From assembly GCA_963706535.1 (NCBI GenBank), contig CAVPMU010000002.1, positions 186,001 to 250,000 on the forward strand: a stretch of DNA of 64,000 nt. Direction: 5' to 3'. Numbering within the stretch: position 1 is the stretch's first letter; every line of letters starts with the position of its first letter. Source of the stretch: RPQJ01 sp963706535. Its GTDB lineage: Bacteria > Pseudomonadota > Gammaproteobacteria > Steroidobacterales > Steroidobacteraceae. Position numbers and translations under genes: made by a program. The notes beneath the pieces are model-generated. The model ran no database searches, was not told the DNA's origin, and was given only the letters and a program-made list of their open reading frames with translations. Positions 36,416-45,122 of the stretch are shown piece after piece.

Positions 36416-37063
36416 TCAGAGTCGATAGGCCGTTCGGGTCATCACTCGGGCCGTGCGCCGCATCAGTTCGCGGACCGGTCGTGGCAGCTCGCGACCGCCG
36501 GCGGCGCTGGCTTCGCTGCCGTGGCGCGCCTCGTCGTCCCTCATCTGCTCGACGATGCGCCGCGAGCGCTCGTCGCCCTCGGGCAGCGCGTGCAGGTGCG
36601 ATTCGAGGTGCTCGATCACCTGTCGCTCGGTTTCGGCGACGAAGCCGAGGCTGTTGCGGTCCCCGGCGAGGCCGGCGAGCGCGCCGATCGCGAACGAGCC
36701 CGCGTACCAGACCGGCGCGAGCAGGCTGGTGCGGTCGCCGAGCTCGCGCACGCGCTGCTCGCACCAGGCGAGGTGGTCGGTCTCGTCGCGCGCCGCCTGC
36801 AGCAGCGCCTCACGGGTCTTCGGGTTGCGGGCGGTGAGGGCCTGGCCGTGGTAGAGGGCCTGGGCGGCGATCTCCCCGGCGTGATTGACCCGCATCAGGG
36901 CGGCCGCGTGGCGCCGGGCCTCGTCCTCGGCCACGGATTCCGGGCTGGAACCGGCCGGATTGGGGCGGGAGGCGGTATTTGCGGCGGCCACGGTCCTGAT
37001 GCCCCGGTCGAGCTCCTGGATCAGGCGGTCGACGAGGCTCAGGTGGCGATCTGCGACGGGCAT
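36416..37063 (-). CDS. coq7: Coq7, demethoxyubiquinone hydroxylase
   Basis: A ferritin-like di-iron monooxygenase that hydroxylates the last free ring position in ubiquinone synthesis. The 215-residue protein has the four-helix iron ligands in MRVNHAGEIAAQALY, ARDETDHLAWCEQR, AETERQVIEHLESHL and MRDDEARHGSEA. The presence of coq7 means the ring is not completed by UbiF in this organism, and it complements the two UbiH/UbiI-like flavoproteins at 46998-49486. It lies upstream of the crp-like gene and divergent from rplM. Confidence 0.96.
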   Translation of the reverse strand: MPVADRHLSLVDRLIQELDRGIRTVAAANTASRPNPAGSSPESVAEDEARRHAAALMRVNHAGEIAAQALYHGQALTARNPKTREALLQAARDETDHLAWCEQRVRELGDRTSLLAPVWYAGSFAIGALAGLAGDRNSLGFVAETERQVIEHLESHLHALPEGDERSRRIVEQMRDDEARHGSEASAAGGRELPRPVRELMRRTARVMTRTAYRL

Positions 37064-37171
37064 GCCGACATTCTATATATGTAGCGCGCCCGACAGGTGG
37101 CCGGCGCCAGTCCGGGGCCAGGGGCGCCGGACCGGCCCCACGAGGGCCCGCCACGGCCCCGTCCGCGGCCT

Positions 37172-37200
37172 TTGCAATAAGCCTGTCCGTACAGTAAGAT
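37172..37200 (+). promoter_or_regulatory. Promoter of rplM-rpsI
   Basis: TTGCAA (37172-37177) and TAAGAT (37195-37200) are separated by 17 bases, a strong sigma-70 match about 43 bases before rplM. The rest of the 179-base gap back to coq7 is GC-rich and shows nothing else clear. The leader before rplM (about 37207-37242) could host L13 autoregulation, which I cannot show. Confidence 0.75.
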
Positions 37201-37242
37201 TCGCGGCTCTTTGCAGGATCTACAGGTTTCCTGGAGCCTCCG

Positions 37243-37671
37243 ATGACCACCGTTTTTGCACGCCCGGAGCGGGTGCGCCGTGACTGGTACGTGGTGGATG
37301 CGAGCGGCAAGACGCTCGGCCGCCTGGCCACCCAGCTCGCCATGCGGCTGCGCGGCAAGCACAAGCCCGAATACACCCCGCACGTCGACACCGGCGACCA
37401 CATCGTCGTGTTGAATGCCGAGAAGATCCGCGTCACGGGCGACAAGCTCAAGGACAAGGTCTACTACTGGCACACCGGCGCCATCGGCGGCATCAGGAGC
37501 AAGACGCTCGAGAAGATGCTGGCCGAGCACCCGGAGCGCGCGATCGAGTTCGCGGTCAAGGGCATGTTGCCCAAGAACCCGCTCGGCCGCGCCATGTTCA
37601 AGAAGCTGCACGTGTTCCCGGGCGACAAGCACCCGCACGCCGCGCAGCAGCCCAAGACGCTCGACATCTGA
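37243..37671 (+). CDS. rplM: 50S ribosomal protein L13
   Basis: L13 is an early-binding large-subunit protein. The 142-residue product has the family core RDWYVVDASGKTLGRLATQ, YTPHVDTGDHIVVLNAEKI and VKGMLPKNPLGRAMFKKLHV. Order rplM-rpsI is universal, with a 20-base gap containing the rpsI ribosome binding site. Confidence 0.99.
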   Translation: MTTVFARPERVRRDWYVVDASGKTLGRLATQLAMRLRGKHKPEYTPHVDTGDHIVVLNAEKIRVTGDKLKDKVYYWHTGAIGGIRSKTLEKMLAEHPERAIEFAVKGMLPKNPLGRAMFKKLHVFPGDKHPHAAQQPKTLDI

Positions 37672-37691
37672 AAAAGGCTGAGGTTTCGACG

Positions 37692-38084
37692 ATGCCCGCC
37701 AACACCAATTACGGCACCGGCCGCCGCAAGACCTCCACGGCGCGGGTGCACCTGCGTCCCGGCACCGGCAAGATCCGCATCAACGACCGGACGATCGAAG
37801 AGTTCTTCGGTCGCCAGACCGCCCGCATGATCGTGCGCCAGCCGCTCGAGCTCGTGCAGATGGCCGACCGCTTCGACGTCGAAGTGAACGTCGCCGGCGG
37901 CGGCAGCACCGGACAGGCCGGCGCGATCCGCCACGGCCTCACGCGTGCGTTGATGGATTACGACGAGTCCTTCCGCAAGCCGCTGCGCGTGGCCGGGTTC
38001 GTCACCCGCGACGCCCGCGAGGTCGAACGCAAGAAGGTCGGCTTCCGCAAGGCCCGCCGCGGCACGCAGTTCTCGAAGCGCTAA
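37692..38084 (+). CDS. rpsI: 30S ribosomal protein S9
   Basis: S9 reaches into the P site of the small subunit with its C-terminal tail. The 130-residue protein has YGTGRRKTSTARVHLRPG at the start and ends with RKKVGFRKARRGTQFSKR, including the conserved final SKR. The tRNA-Gln gene begins seven bases after its stop and is probably on the same transcript. Confidence 0.99.
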   Translation: MPANTNYGTGRRKTSTARVHLRPGTGKIRINDRTIEEFFGRQTARMIVRQPLELVQMADRFDVEVNVAGGGSTGQAGAIRHGLTRALMDYDESFRKPLRVAGFVTRDAREVERKKVGFRKARRGTQFSKR

Positions 38085-38091
38085 CCCGTTT

Positions 38092-38165
38092 TGGGGGATC
38101 GTCTAGCGGTAGGACTACGGACTCTGACTCCGTCAACCTAGGTTCGAATCCTAGTCCCCCAGCCA
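38092..38165 (+). tRNA. tRNA-Gln (anticodon CTG)
   Basis: A complete cloverleaf: acceptor TGGGGGA pairing with TCCCCCA, a D arm with AGCGGTAGG, the anticodon stem ACGGA/TCCGT with loop CTCTGAC giving anticodon CTG at 38124-38126, and the T arm CCTAG-GTTCGAAT-CTAG. Discriminator G and an encoded CCA end (38163-38165) follow. It reads CAG codons. It lies directly after rpsI and before a strong terminator. Confidence 0.97.
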
Positions 38166-38173
38166 CAAAACGT

Positions 38174-38205
38174 GAGGCCCGCCATTCGGCGGGCCTCGTC
38201 GTTTT
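38174..38205 (+). terminator. Rho-independent terminator after tRNA-Gln
   Basis: A perfect ten-base-pair stem GAGGCCCGCC/GGCGGGCCTC with an ATTC loop (38174-38197) is followed by GTCGTTTT. It ends the rplM-rpsI-tRNA transcript. Confidence 0.85.
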
Positions 38206-38212
38206 GGGGCAC

Positions 38213-38250
38213 GGGGGACTAGGGGCGAACCTAGGGACCCTAGGTTCGAC
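38213..38250. repeat. Inverted and direct partial copies of the tRNA-Gln 3' region
   Basis: Bases 38213-38235 are an imperfect inverted copy of tRNA positions 38138-38160 (GGGGGACTAGG then CGAACCTAGG, with ATT replaced by GG). Bases 38239-38250 repeat CCTAGGTTCGA in direct orientation. No integrase gene is nearby. Confidence 0.7.
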
Positions 38251-38309
38251 AACATCGCGTTGCGATGTTGGACGTTGCGGTTTCGCGCTACAGGAGCGCA
38301 ACCGCAACG
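38250..38309. repeat. Two adjacent strong hairpins downstream of tRNA-Gln
   Basis: The first stem is CAACATCG/CGATGTTG (38250-38270, loop CGTTG). The second is CGTTGCGGTT/AACCGCAACG (38273-38309) with an inner GCGCT/AGCGC stem and an ACAGG loop. A third, GCCCC-GCA-GGGGC, follows at about 38311-38323. The remaining bases up to glcF (to 38418) show no gene. These resemble REP-type palindromes, but no RAYT transposase is present in this window. Confidence 0.65.
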
Positions 38310-38418
38310 GCCCCGCAGGGGCGCGCTGCACGACAGGGCGCGCAATCCTGGTCCCGCATTTTTCTCGCTCCGCTCTTCTCTGCTTCTTCTCTTCGAGCTA
38401 AGCGCCAGCGAGCGGGCG

Positions 38419-39651
<1,233 letters not shown>

Positions 39652-39656
39652 GGGCG

Positions 39657-40715
39657 CTAGATTCCCTGGTACATCCGGCCGGGGTTCAGGATGCCCGCGG
39701 GATCGAAGACCTGCTTCAGGGATCGATGCAGTCGCAGCAGTGGCTCCGCGGGAGACGCGAACGGCGCCGTGCCGGGCGCAGGATTGCGGAAGCAGGTCGC
39801 GAAACCACCGCAGCGAATCGCCACTTGCGCCGGATCGCCCTCCGCCGCGCAATACCAGCGCTGCATGCCGTGCCACTCGATCAGCGGCGCGCCAGGCAGT
39901 GCCAGGGGTTCCGTCGCCGCGGGAATCGTCAGGCGCCACAACGGCAGCGACGAGGCGAAGAATCCGTCGGCCTGCTCGCGGATACCCCGCCAGAATGCCT
40001 CGGCATCCTCGAGGCGCGCACCGCCGATGCGCGCAGCCACTTCGTGGAGCGTCGCCGGCGTGCCGGCGAAGCGCAGGTGCAGCCGTCCGTCCGTCCAGCA
40101 GCTCGCGGTCAGCGGCAGTGCCGATCGCGAATGTACGGCGAGCCGCTGCAGCGCCTCGCGCTGCGACGCCTGCTGAACCAGCGTGAGCTGCGATGGCGGC
40201 AGCGGCAGCACCTTGAGCGACACCTCGAGCAGCACGCCTAGCGTCCCGAAGGCGCCCGCCATGAGGCGCGCGACGTCGTAGCCCGCGACGTTCTTCATTA
40301 CCTCGCCGCCGAAGCGCAGCACGCGCCCGTCCCCGCAGAGGATGCGCACGCCGAGGACGTAGTCGCGCAACGGGCCAGAGGAAGCGCGACCGGGACCGGC
40401 AAGGCCGCATGCGACGGTGCCGCCGAGCGTGGCATCGTCACCGAAGCGCGGAGGGTCGAACGGCAGGTGCTGTCCGTGCGATCCGAGCAGCGCCTCGATG
40501 TCGTGCAACGGAGTGCCCGCTCGCGCCGTGATCACGAGTTCGGCCGGGTCGTAGTTGACGATGCCCGCGTGACCGGCCACGACGAGCGCCTCGCCCTGCA
40601 CGTCGCGACCGAGGAAGCGCTTGGTGTCGCCACCCACGATCCGCAGCGGAGTGCGCCGCGCCGTCGCAGCCCGGACGCGCTCGGCGAGATCGGTCGTGCA
40701 GTCGTGTTCGGTCAT
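39657..40715 (-). CDS. glcE: GlcE, glycolate oxidase FAD-binding subunit
   Basis: GlcE is the second flavin subunit of glycolate oxidase. The 352-residue protein has the PCMH FAD-binding domain: PLRIVGGDTKRFLG, YDPAELVITARAGTPL, LPFDPPRFGDDATLGGTVA and LGVRILCGDGRVLRFGGEVMKNVAGYD (shown in part as FGGEVMKNVAGYDVARLM). The start MTEHDC at 40715 lies five bases after the glcD stop. The frame is also open upstream into glcD, but only because the glcD frameshift places the glcD N-terminus in the same frame. Confidence 0.95.
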   Translation of the reverse strand: MTEHDCTTDLAERVRAATARRTPLRIVGGDTKRFLGRDVQGEALVVAGHAGIVNYDPAELVITARAGTPLHDIEALLGSHGQHLPFDPPRFGDDATLGGTVACGLAGPGRASSGPLRDYVLGVRILCGDGRVLRFGGEVMKNVAGYDVARLMAGAFGTLGVLLEVSLKVLPLPPSQLTLVQQASQREALQRLAVHSRSALPLTASCWTDGRLHLRFAGTPATLHEVAARIGGARLEDAEAFWRGIREQADGFFASSLPLWRLTIPAATEPLALPGAPLIEWHGMQRWYCAAEGDPAQVAIRCGGFATCFRNPAPGTAPFASPAEPLLRLHRSLKQVFDPAGILNPGRMYQGI

Positions 40716-40720
40716 CAACG

Positions 40721-42179
40721 TCAGAACCGCGGCAGGTGCGGGAACGGCAGCTTGCCGCCATGCACCCGCATCGCCCCGTAGTCGGCGCAGCGGGCGAGGG
40801 TGGGTACGGCCTTGCCCGGGTTCAATAGTCCCGCCGGGTCGAAGGCGCGCTTCACCGCGTGGAAGGCCTCGAGCTCGGCGGTGCCGAACTGCGTGCACAT
40901 CGGCCCGAGCTTCTCGACGCCCACGCCGTGCTCGCCGGTGACCGTCCCGCCGACGGCGACGCAGAGCTCGAGAATGTCGGCGCCGAGACGTTCGGCGCGC
41001 GCGACCTCGCCCGTCACCCCGGCATCGAACAGGATCAGCGGGTGCAGGTTGCCATCGCCGGCGTGGAACACGTTGGCAACGGCGAGGCCGGCCTCCCGCG
41101 ACATCTCGTCGATACGCGCGAGGACGGCGGCGAGGTGCCGGCGCGGGATGGTGCCGTCCATGCAGAAGTAATCGGGCGCGAGCCGGCCCACGGCGGGGAA
41201 GGCCGACTTGCGGCCCGACCACATGCGGGCCCGCTCGGCGGCGCTGCCGGCCACGCGCAGTTCCGTCGCGCCGCAGGCGCGCAGCACCGACTGCGCTGCC
41301 GCGAGCTCGGCCTCGACGTTCGAGCGTGAGGCCGTCGATCTCGCAGAGCAGCAACGCGGCCGCATCCAGCGGGTAGCCGCAGTGCGCGAAGGCCTCTGCC
41401 GCGCGCAGTGCCGGCGCATCCATCATCTCGAGCCCCGCTGGCAGGATGCCTGCTGCGATCACGCGGCCCACGGCGTCCGCGCAGCGGGCGACGTTGTCGA
41501 AGGCCGCCATGAGGAGCTCGACTCGCTCGGGCCGCGGCACCAGGCGCACGGTCACCTCGAGCACGACGCCGAGCATGCCCTCCGAACCCGTCAGGAGCGG
41601 CAGCAGCGCGAGGCCGGGTGACTCGCCGGTCGCGGAGCCGAGCACGAGTTCCTCGCCGTCGATGGTCGCGACGCGGATCTCGAGCAGGTTGTGCACGGTG
41701 AGGCCGTACTTGAGGCAGTGCACGCCACCGGAGTTCTCCGCGACGTTGCCGCCGATGGTGCAGGCGACCTGCGAGGAGGGGTCGGGTGCGTAGAAGAGGC
41801 CGAACGGCTCGGCCGCCTCGGAGATCGCGAGGTTGGTGACGCCCGGCTGCACGCGCGCGAGGCGTCGCTCTGGATCGACCTCGAGGATGCGGTTGAGACG
41901 CGACAGCACCAGCAGGACGGCGCCCGCGACCGGCAGTGCGCCGCCCGAGAGTCCGGTGCCTGCGCCACGCGCGACGACCGGTGTGGCGTGGCGGCGACAG
42001 AGGTCGAGGACGGCGCGGACCTCGCCGGCATCGCCGGGCAGCACCACCGCCTCGGGCACGTGGCGCTGGGCGCTCAACGCGTCGCACTCGTAGGCGACGC
42101 AGGCTTCGGCGGTCGTCAGGATCGCGTCGGTGCCGAGCGCCGCGCGCAGTTCGAGCAGGAGGGTCGGGTCAAGCGCCAC
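40721..42179 (-). pseudogene. glcD: GlcD, glycolate oxidase FAD-linked subunit, split by a one-base frameshift
   Basis: GlcD is the main flavin subunit that oxidises glycolate to glyoxylate. The N-terminal half reads from ATG 42179 (ARGAGTGLSGGALPVAGAVL, PDPSSQVACTIGGNVAENSGG) to CEIDGLTL. The C-terminal half continues in another frame with VEAELAAAQSVLRACGA, FCMDGTIPRRHL, NVFHAGDGNLHPLILFD and GEHGVGVEKLGPMC. The break is at plus 41319-41320, where GAC-GTC-GAG has become GAA-CGT-CGA by one extra base. One-base removal gives about 485 residues and the family length. The inserted base lies in the same ten-base context as the purC break. If real, GlcDEF would be inactive. Confidence 0.9.
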
Positions 42180-42834
42180 GCGCCAAGGTTACGACCTCGG
42201 TGTCCGTCCCGACCAGTAGCACGTCGGCGGGACGCCGCGCGAACAGGCCCACCGTGACCACGCCGGCGAACTGGTTGATCTCGGTCTCGAGCGCCACCGG
42301 GTCGTCGATCACGAGGTTGCGTACGTCGAGGATGTGGTTGCCGTTGTCGGTGACGAATCCCTCGCGCCAGGCGGGTTCACCGCCCAGGCGCAACAGGCGC
42401 CGCGCGACGTGGCCGCGCGCCATCGGGATGACCTCCACCGGCAGGGGGAAGCGGCCGAGCCGGTCGACCAGCTTCTGGTCGTCGACGATGCAGACGAAGC
42501 GGCGGGAGCAGGCCGCGACGATCTTCTCCCGGGTGAGCGCGCCGCCGCCTCCCTTGACGAGGTGCAGCGCGCGCGTCGCCTCGTCGGCGCCGTCGACGTA
42601 GACCCCGAGTTCGCCGACGGCGTTCAGGTCCAGCACCGGGATGCCGTGGGCCTCGAGGCGCTGGGTGCTCGCGACCGAGCTCGACACGGCGCCCGCGATG
42701 CGGTGGCGCAGCGAGGTGAGCGCCTCGATGAAGTAGTTGACGGTGGAGCCGGTGCCGACGCCGACGATGGCGCCGTCCTCCACGTACTCGAGCGCGGCCT
42801 CGGCGGCGCGCTGCTTCTTGATGTCCTGGTTCAT
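42169..42834 (-). CDS. rpiA: Ribose-5-phosphate isomerase A
   Basis: RpiA interconverts ribose 5-phosphate and ribulose 5-phosphate. The 221-residue protein has VGVGTGSTVNYFIEAL, VDGADEATRALHLVKGGGGA followed by LTREKIVA, and DNGNHILDV. ATG at 42834 is chosen because AGGGGG lies nine bases upstream; an in-frame ATG at 42855 would place that site inside the gene. It overlaps glcD by 11 bases, so it heads the transcript with glcDEF. Confidence 0.96.
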   Translation of the reverse strand: MNQDIKKQRAAEAALEYVEDGAIVGVGTGSTVNYFIEALTSLRHRIAGAVSSSVASTQRLEAHGIPVLDLNAVGELGVYVDGADEATRALHLVKGGGGALTREKIVAACSRRFVCIVDDQKLVDRLGRFPLPVEVIPMARGHVARRLLRLGGEPAWREGFVTDNGNHILDVRNLVIDDPVALETEINQFAGVVTVGLFARRPADVLLVGTDTEVVTLARGA

Positions 42835-42855
42835 CGCGGTGACCCCCTGAAACAA

Positions 42856-42879
42856 CTGTGCCCGCTTTCGCGGGCACAG
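42856..42879 (-). terminator. Hairpin terminator between the lysine-rich gene and rpiA
   Basis: CTGTGCCCGC and GCGGGCACAG form a ten-base-pair stem with a four-base loop. On the minus strand it is followed by TTGTTT, a modest T-tract. It would stop the short transcript of the lysine-rich gene before rpiA. Confidence 0.65.
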
Positions 42880-42900
42880 TCGTGAAGCTTGGCGATAAGC

Positions 42901-42975
42901 CTACTTCTTCTTGGCGGCCTTCTTCGGCTTCGCCTTCGCCTTCGCCTTCTTCACTGCCTTTTTCTTCGCTGCCAT
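42901..42975 (-). CDS. 24-residue lysine/alanine-rich basic peptide
   Basis: A short gene encoding 24 residues, almost all Lys and Ala (AAKKKAVKKAKAKAKPKKAA, then KKK). ATG at 42975 has GGAG eight bases upstream; another in-frame ATG at 42981 is too close to that site. A consensus promoter lies 36-64 bases upstream and a terminator hairpin lies 22 bases downstream, so it has a complete transcription unit of its own. The composition resembles histone H1-like tails and the basic extension on RsfS here. It may bind nucleic acid, but this is inference from composition only. I recognise no named family. Confidence 0.7.
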   Translation of the reverse strand: MAAKKKAVKKAKAKAKPKKAAKKK

Positions 42976-43010
42976 TTGCATATCTCCATGTCGGGTTAGT
43001 CCGGGCGCAG

Positions 43011-43039
43011 TATTTACAGAAATCAAAACCCGATTGCAA
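43011..43039 (-). promoter_or_regulatory. Strong promoter of the lysine-rich peptide gene
   Basis: On the minus strand TTGCAA (43039-43034) and TAAATA (43016-43011) are 17 bases apart. The spacer is AT-rich, unlike its surroundings. The gap from here to the EVE gene (43040-43145) shows no gene. Confidence 0.75.
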
Positions 43040-43145
43040 GAGGCATGTCACGAATTTCTGCAACGCCTCCCGGACGCTCGCTCGACTCGCATCGCGCGAT
43101 GCACTCGACCTACGACGAGTTGGTGCTGCGAATCACGGCATTCGC

Positions 43146-43610
43146 TCACGCGAGCGAGAGGATGAATCGCCACGCTTCGCGCGTCACCGGCGTCACCGAC
43201 AAGCGGTTGCCCCGACGCAGTATCAGCATCTCGGAGAGCGCTCCGCGCGCATGTTTGCGCAAGTCCTCGAGCGTGATCAGCGGGTCGAGCCGGCGCGTGA
43301 GCCGGACGTCGACCGAGTACCAGCGCGGGTTCCCGGGATCCGAATCGGGATCGAAGTAACGATGCCGCGGGTCGAGCGCCGAGCGTTCCGGATAGCCGGC
43401 GCGCACGACGCGCACGATGCCGGCGATGCCCGGCACGGCGCAGCTCGAGTGATAGAAGAAGCCCTGGTCGCCGACGCGCATCTCGTCGCGCATCATGTTG
43501 CGGACCTGGTAGTTGCGCACGCCGTCCCAGGCAGTGGTGGCGCCCGGTGCGCGGGCGAGGTCGTCCACGCCGAACGAGTCGGGCTCCGACTTGAAGAGCC
43601 AGTAGTTCAT
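43146..43610 (-). CDS. EVE domain protein
   Basis: A 154-residue EVE-domain protein of the PUA-like superfamily, whose members are proposed to read modified bases in DNA or RNA. Diagnostic segments are YWLFKSEPDSF (residues 3-13), TAWDGVRNYQVRNMMRDEM and DQGFFYHSSCAVPGIAG. The start ATG at 43610 is four bases beyond the 5-FCL stop on the same strand. Despite some EVE genes being near defence systems, the neighbours here are housekeeping. Confidence 0.94.
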   Translation of the reverse strand: MNYWLFKSEPDSFGVDDLARAPGATTAWDGVRNYQVRNMMRDEMRVGDQGFFYHSSCAVPGIAGIVRVVRAGYPERSALDPRHRYFDPDSDPGNPRWYSVDVRLTRRLDPLITLEDLRKHARGALSEMLILRRGNRLSVTPVTREAWRFILSLA

Positions 43611-43613
43611 TTC

Positions 43614-44249
43614 TCAGCTTGCCTCGTGCGGGTCGGGCGCGCGCCGCCCAGGCCGGATGATTCCGCTCTCCGTGACCACCATGTCGAGCGCCACGTCCCA
43701 GGGCGAAGGCTCGATGCCCGGCAGCTGCTGGCAGGCGAACGCGACGCCGACCAGGCGCGGTCGTCGCCACGCGGTTCCGGATCGGCGGCGTCCACGCAGC
43801 GCACGGTCGTAGAACCCCGCGCCCATGCCGAGTCGATTGCCGTTACCGTCGAAACCGACCACCGGCAGCAGTACCGTGTCGAGCCGCAGCACCGGCAGGC
43901 GCATGCCGGCAGTGGCGAGCGGCTCGGCGATGCCGAACGCGCCGGTGCGGGTGGGTTCGCCGCGGGCGAGCGGCACGAAGGCGATCTCGCGGCGCCGGCG
44001 ACTGGTGATGCGGGGTGCGTAAAGGAGCGCACCGGCGCGCCACGCCACGGTGATCGTCGGCGCGAGGTCGACCTCGCCGCGCATCGCGAGATAGACGGCG
44101 ACGCGCTTGCCGGGGGAGAAAATGTGGAGGCGTGCGAGAGTCGCGGCGATGGCCTGCTCGGCGGCGGACCGCTCGGCCGGCCCGAGCGCGAGGCGCAGCG
44201 CGCGCAGCCGGCGGCGCGCGTCACGGACTTCGGCTGTGGGTTTCGCCAT
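43614..44249 (-). CDS. ygfA: 5-formyltetrahydrofolate cyclo-ligase
   Basis: This enzyme turns 5-formyl-THF into 5,10-methenyl-THF with ATP and feeds one-carbon units to purine synthesis and the glycine cleavage cycle. The 211-residue protein has the N-terminal RRLRALRLAL segment, YLAMRGEVDLAPTI, LPVVGFDGNGNRLGMGAGFYDRAL (quoted in part as GNRLGMGAGFYDRAL) and the late GVAFACQQL. It lies directly downstream of the 6S RNA, as ygfA does in E. coli. Confidence 0.96.
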   Translation of the reverse strand: MAKPTAEVRDARRRLRALRLALGPAERSAAEQAIAATLARLHIFSPGKRVAVYLAMRGEVDLAPTITVAWRAGALLYAPRITSRRRREIAFVPLARGEPTRTGAFGIAEPLATAGMRLPVLRLDTVLLPVVGFDGNGNRLGMGAGFYDRALRGRRRSGTAWRRPRLVGVAFACQQLPGIEPSPWDVALDMVVTESGIIRPGRRAPDPHEAS

Positions 44250-44276
44250 TCAGGCGGTCGCCGGGGAGAGGGGAGA

Positions 44277-44463
44277 GGCGCCACCCGCCTGTGCCGTCAC
44301 GGGCCATTGCTCTCGACAAGAGCAATAAGCGGGGAAGGCCGCGGCACTTAAGGCTTCCCGCTCGAGGCGGACTTGCACAATGTGCCGACTGGCCGGCTCC
44401 CCTGGGTGTTGGACTTAAGGTCGAGAGGTAACCCGGACCGTGTCGAACACTGCAGGCGGCGCC
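44277..44463 (-). ncRNA. ssrS: 6S RNA
   Basis: 6S RNA binds sigma-70 RNA polymerase and inhibits it in stationary phase. The 187-base region lies between zapA and the 5-FCL gene on the same strand, the conserved site of ssrS. Its ends pair as a closing stem (GGCGCC-GCCTG at the 5' end with CAGGCGGGTGGCGCC at the 3' end). It carries a 5' CCTGCAGTGTTCG element like other gammaproteobacterial 6S RNAs and the conserved GAAGCCTTAA near the centre. CTCTCGAC/GTCGAGAG forms a further internal stem. The exact ends are estimates. Confidence 0.8.
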
Positions 44464-44495
44464 AAATCGTCGAGGGTCGGACCCGATGCCGTCCC

Positions 44496-44813
44496 TCAAA
44501 GTTCCATCTGCTGGCCCTTCGCCAGGGCCGTCTCTACGCGCTCGCGCAGCGAGCGCAGCTTCGCGCCGATGTCGCCGTCGACGACCGAGCCGGTGCGGCG
44601 CAGCGCGATCAGCTCGTTCGCGAGGTTGAGCGCCGAGATCACCGCGATGCGGTCGAGCCCGACCACCTTGCCGGAATCGCGCACCTCGCGCATCTTCGAG
44701 TCGAGGTACTCGGCGGAGTCGAGCAGCGCGGAGCGCTCGTCGGCCGGGCACGCCACCTGGTACTCGCGGTCGAGCAGCCGCACGCTGACCCGCGTCACGC
44801 GATCCTCGCTCAT
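44496..44813 (-). CDS. zapA: Cell division protein ZapA
   Basis: ZapA cross-links FtsZ filaments in the division ring. The 105-residue protein has VSVRLLDREYQVACPADER, an ALNLANELIALR helix and a C-terminal coiled coil. ATG at 44813 overlaps the end of the ZapB-like gene by four bases. It lies upstream of the 6S RNA, the usual place. Confidence 0.95.
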   Translation of the reverse strand: MSEDRVTRVSVRLLDREYQVACPADERSALLDSAEYLDSKMREVRDSGKVVGLDRIAVISALNLANELIALRRTGSVVDGDIGAKLRSLRERVETALAKGQQMEL

Positions 44814-45043
44814 GTGCCGTGCTCCATCGCCTTCAGGCGGCCGATCATCGCTTCGACGCGGCCGCGCACCTGCTCGTTCTTCTGCAGCAGGTTGGCGCGC
44901 TCCGAGATCAGGGTGTCCTGGCGCTGGCGCAGCGCACGGTTCTCTTCCTTGAGTTGTCCGACCGTCGCGACGAGCTCGTCGATGCGTCGCTCGAGACGGC
45001 GCAACTCGGCGTCGATGGCGGATCTGGCAGTGGGCTCGCTCAT
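44810..45043 (-). CDS. ZapB-like coiled-coil protein (TIGR02449 type)
   Basis: A 77-residue protein that is nearly all coiled coil: heptad-rich LRRLERRIDELVATVGQLKE and NRALRQRQDTLISERANLLQ. Proteins of this type sit next to zapA in many gammaproteobacteria and are thought to act with it in Z-ring organisation. ATG at 45043; the upstream open frame lacks similarity. It is coupled to zapA by an ATGA overlap. Confidence 0.9.
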   Translation of the reverse strand: MSEPTARSAIDAELRRLERRIDELVATVGQLKEENRALRQRQDTLISERANLLQKNEQVRGRVEAMIGRLKAMEHGT

Positions 45044-45122
45044 GCCGGGAACTATAGGGCCGGGCCTGCGCGGAATCAATTGAAGCGGCGGGCATTCCGC
45101 GCGCGATGCTACGATAAGCACG

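Noticed and set aside
39657..42179. A single 840-codon frame suggesting a GlcD-GlcE fusion
   Set aside because: The middle third reads as arginine-rich nonsense, while true GlcD continues in another frame to its own stop at 40721. The fusion is produced by the frameshift.
42911..43165. Phenylalanine-rich plus-strand frame resembling a membrane protein
   Set aside because: It is the antisense of the lysine codons (AAG read as CTT/TTC) of the 24-residue gene; the minus strand has promoter, ribosome binding site and terminator.
43146..43610. EVE gene as a marker of a defence island
   Set aside because: All neighbours are housekeeping (5-FCL, 6S RNA, zapA, rpiA), and no nuclease, methylase or toxin gene is near.
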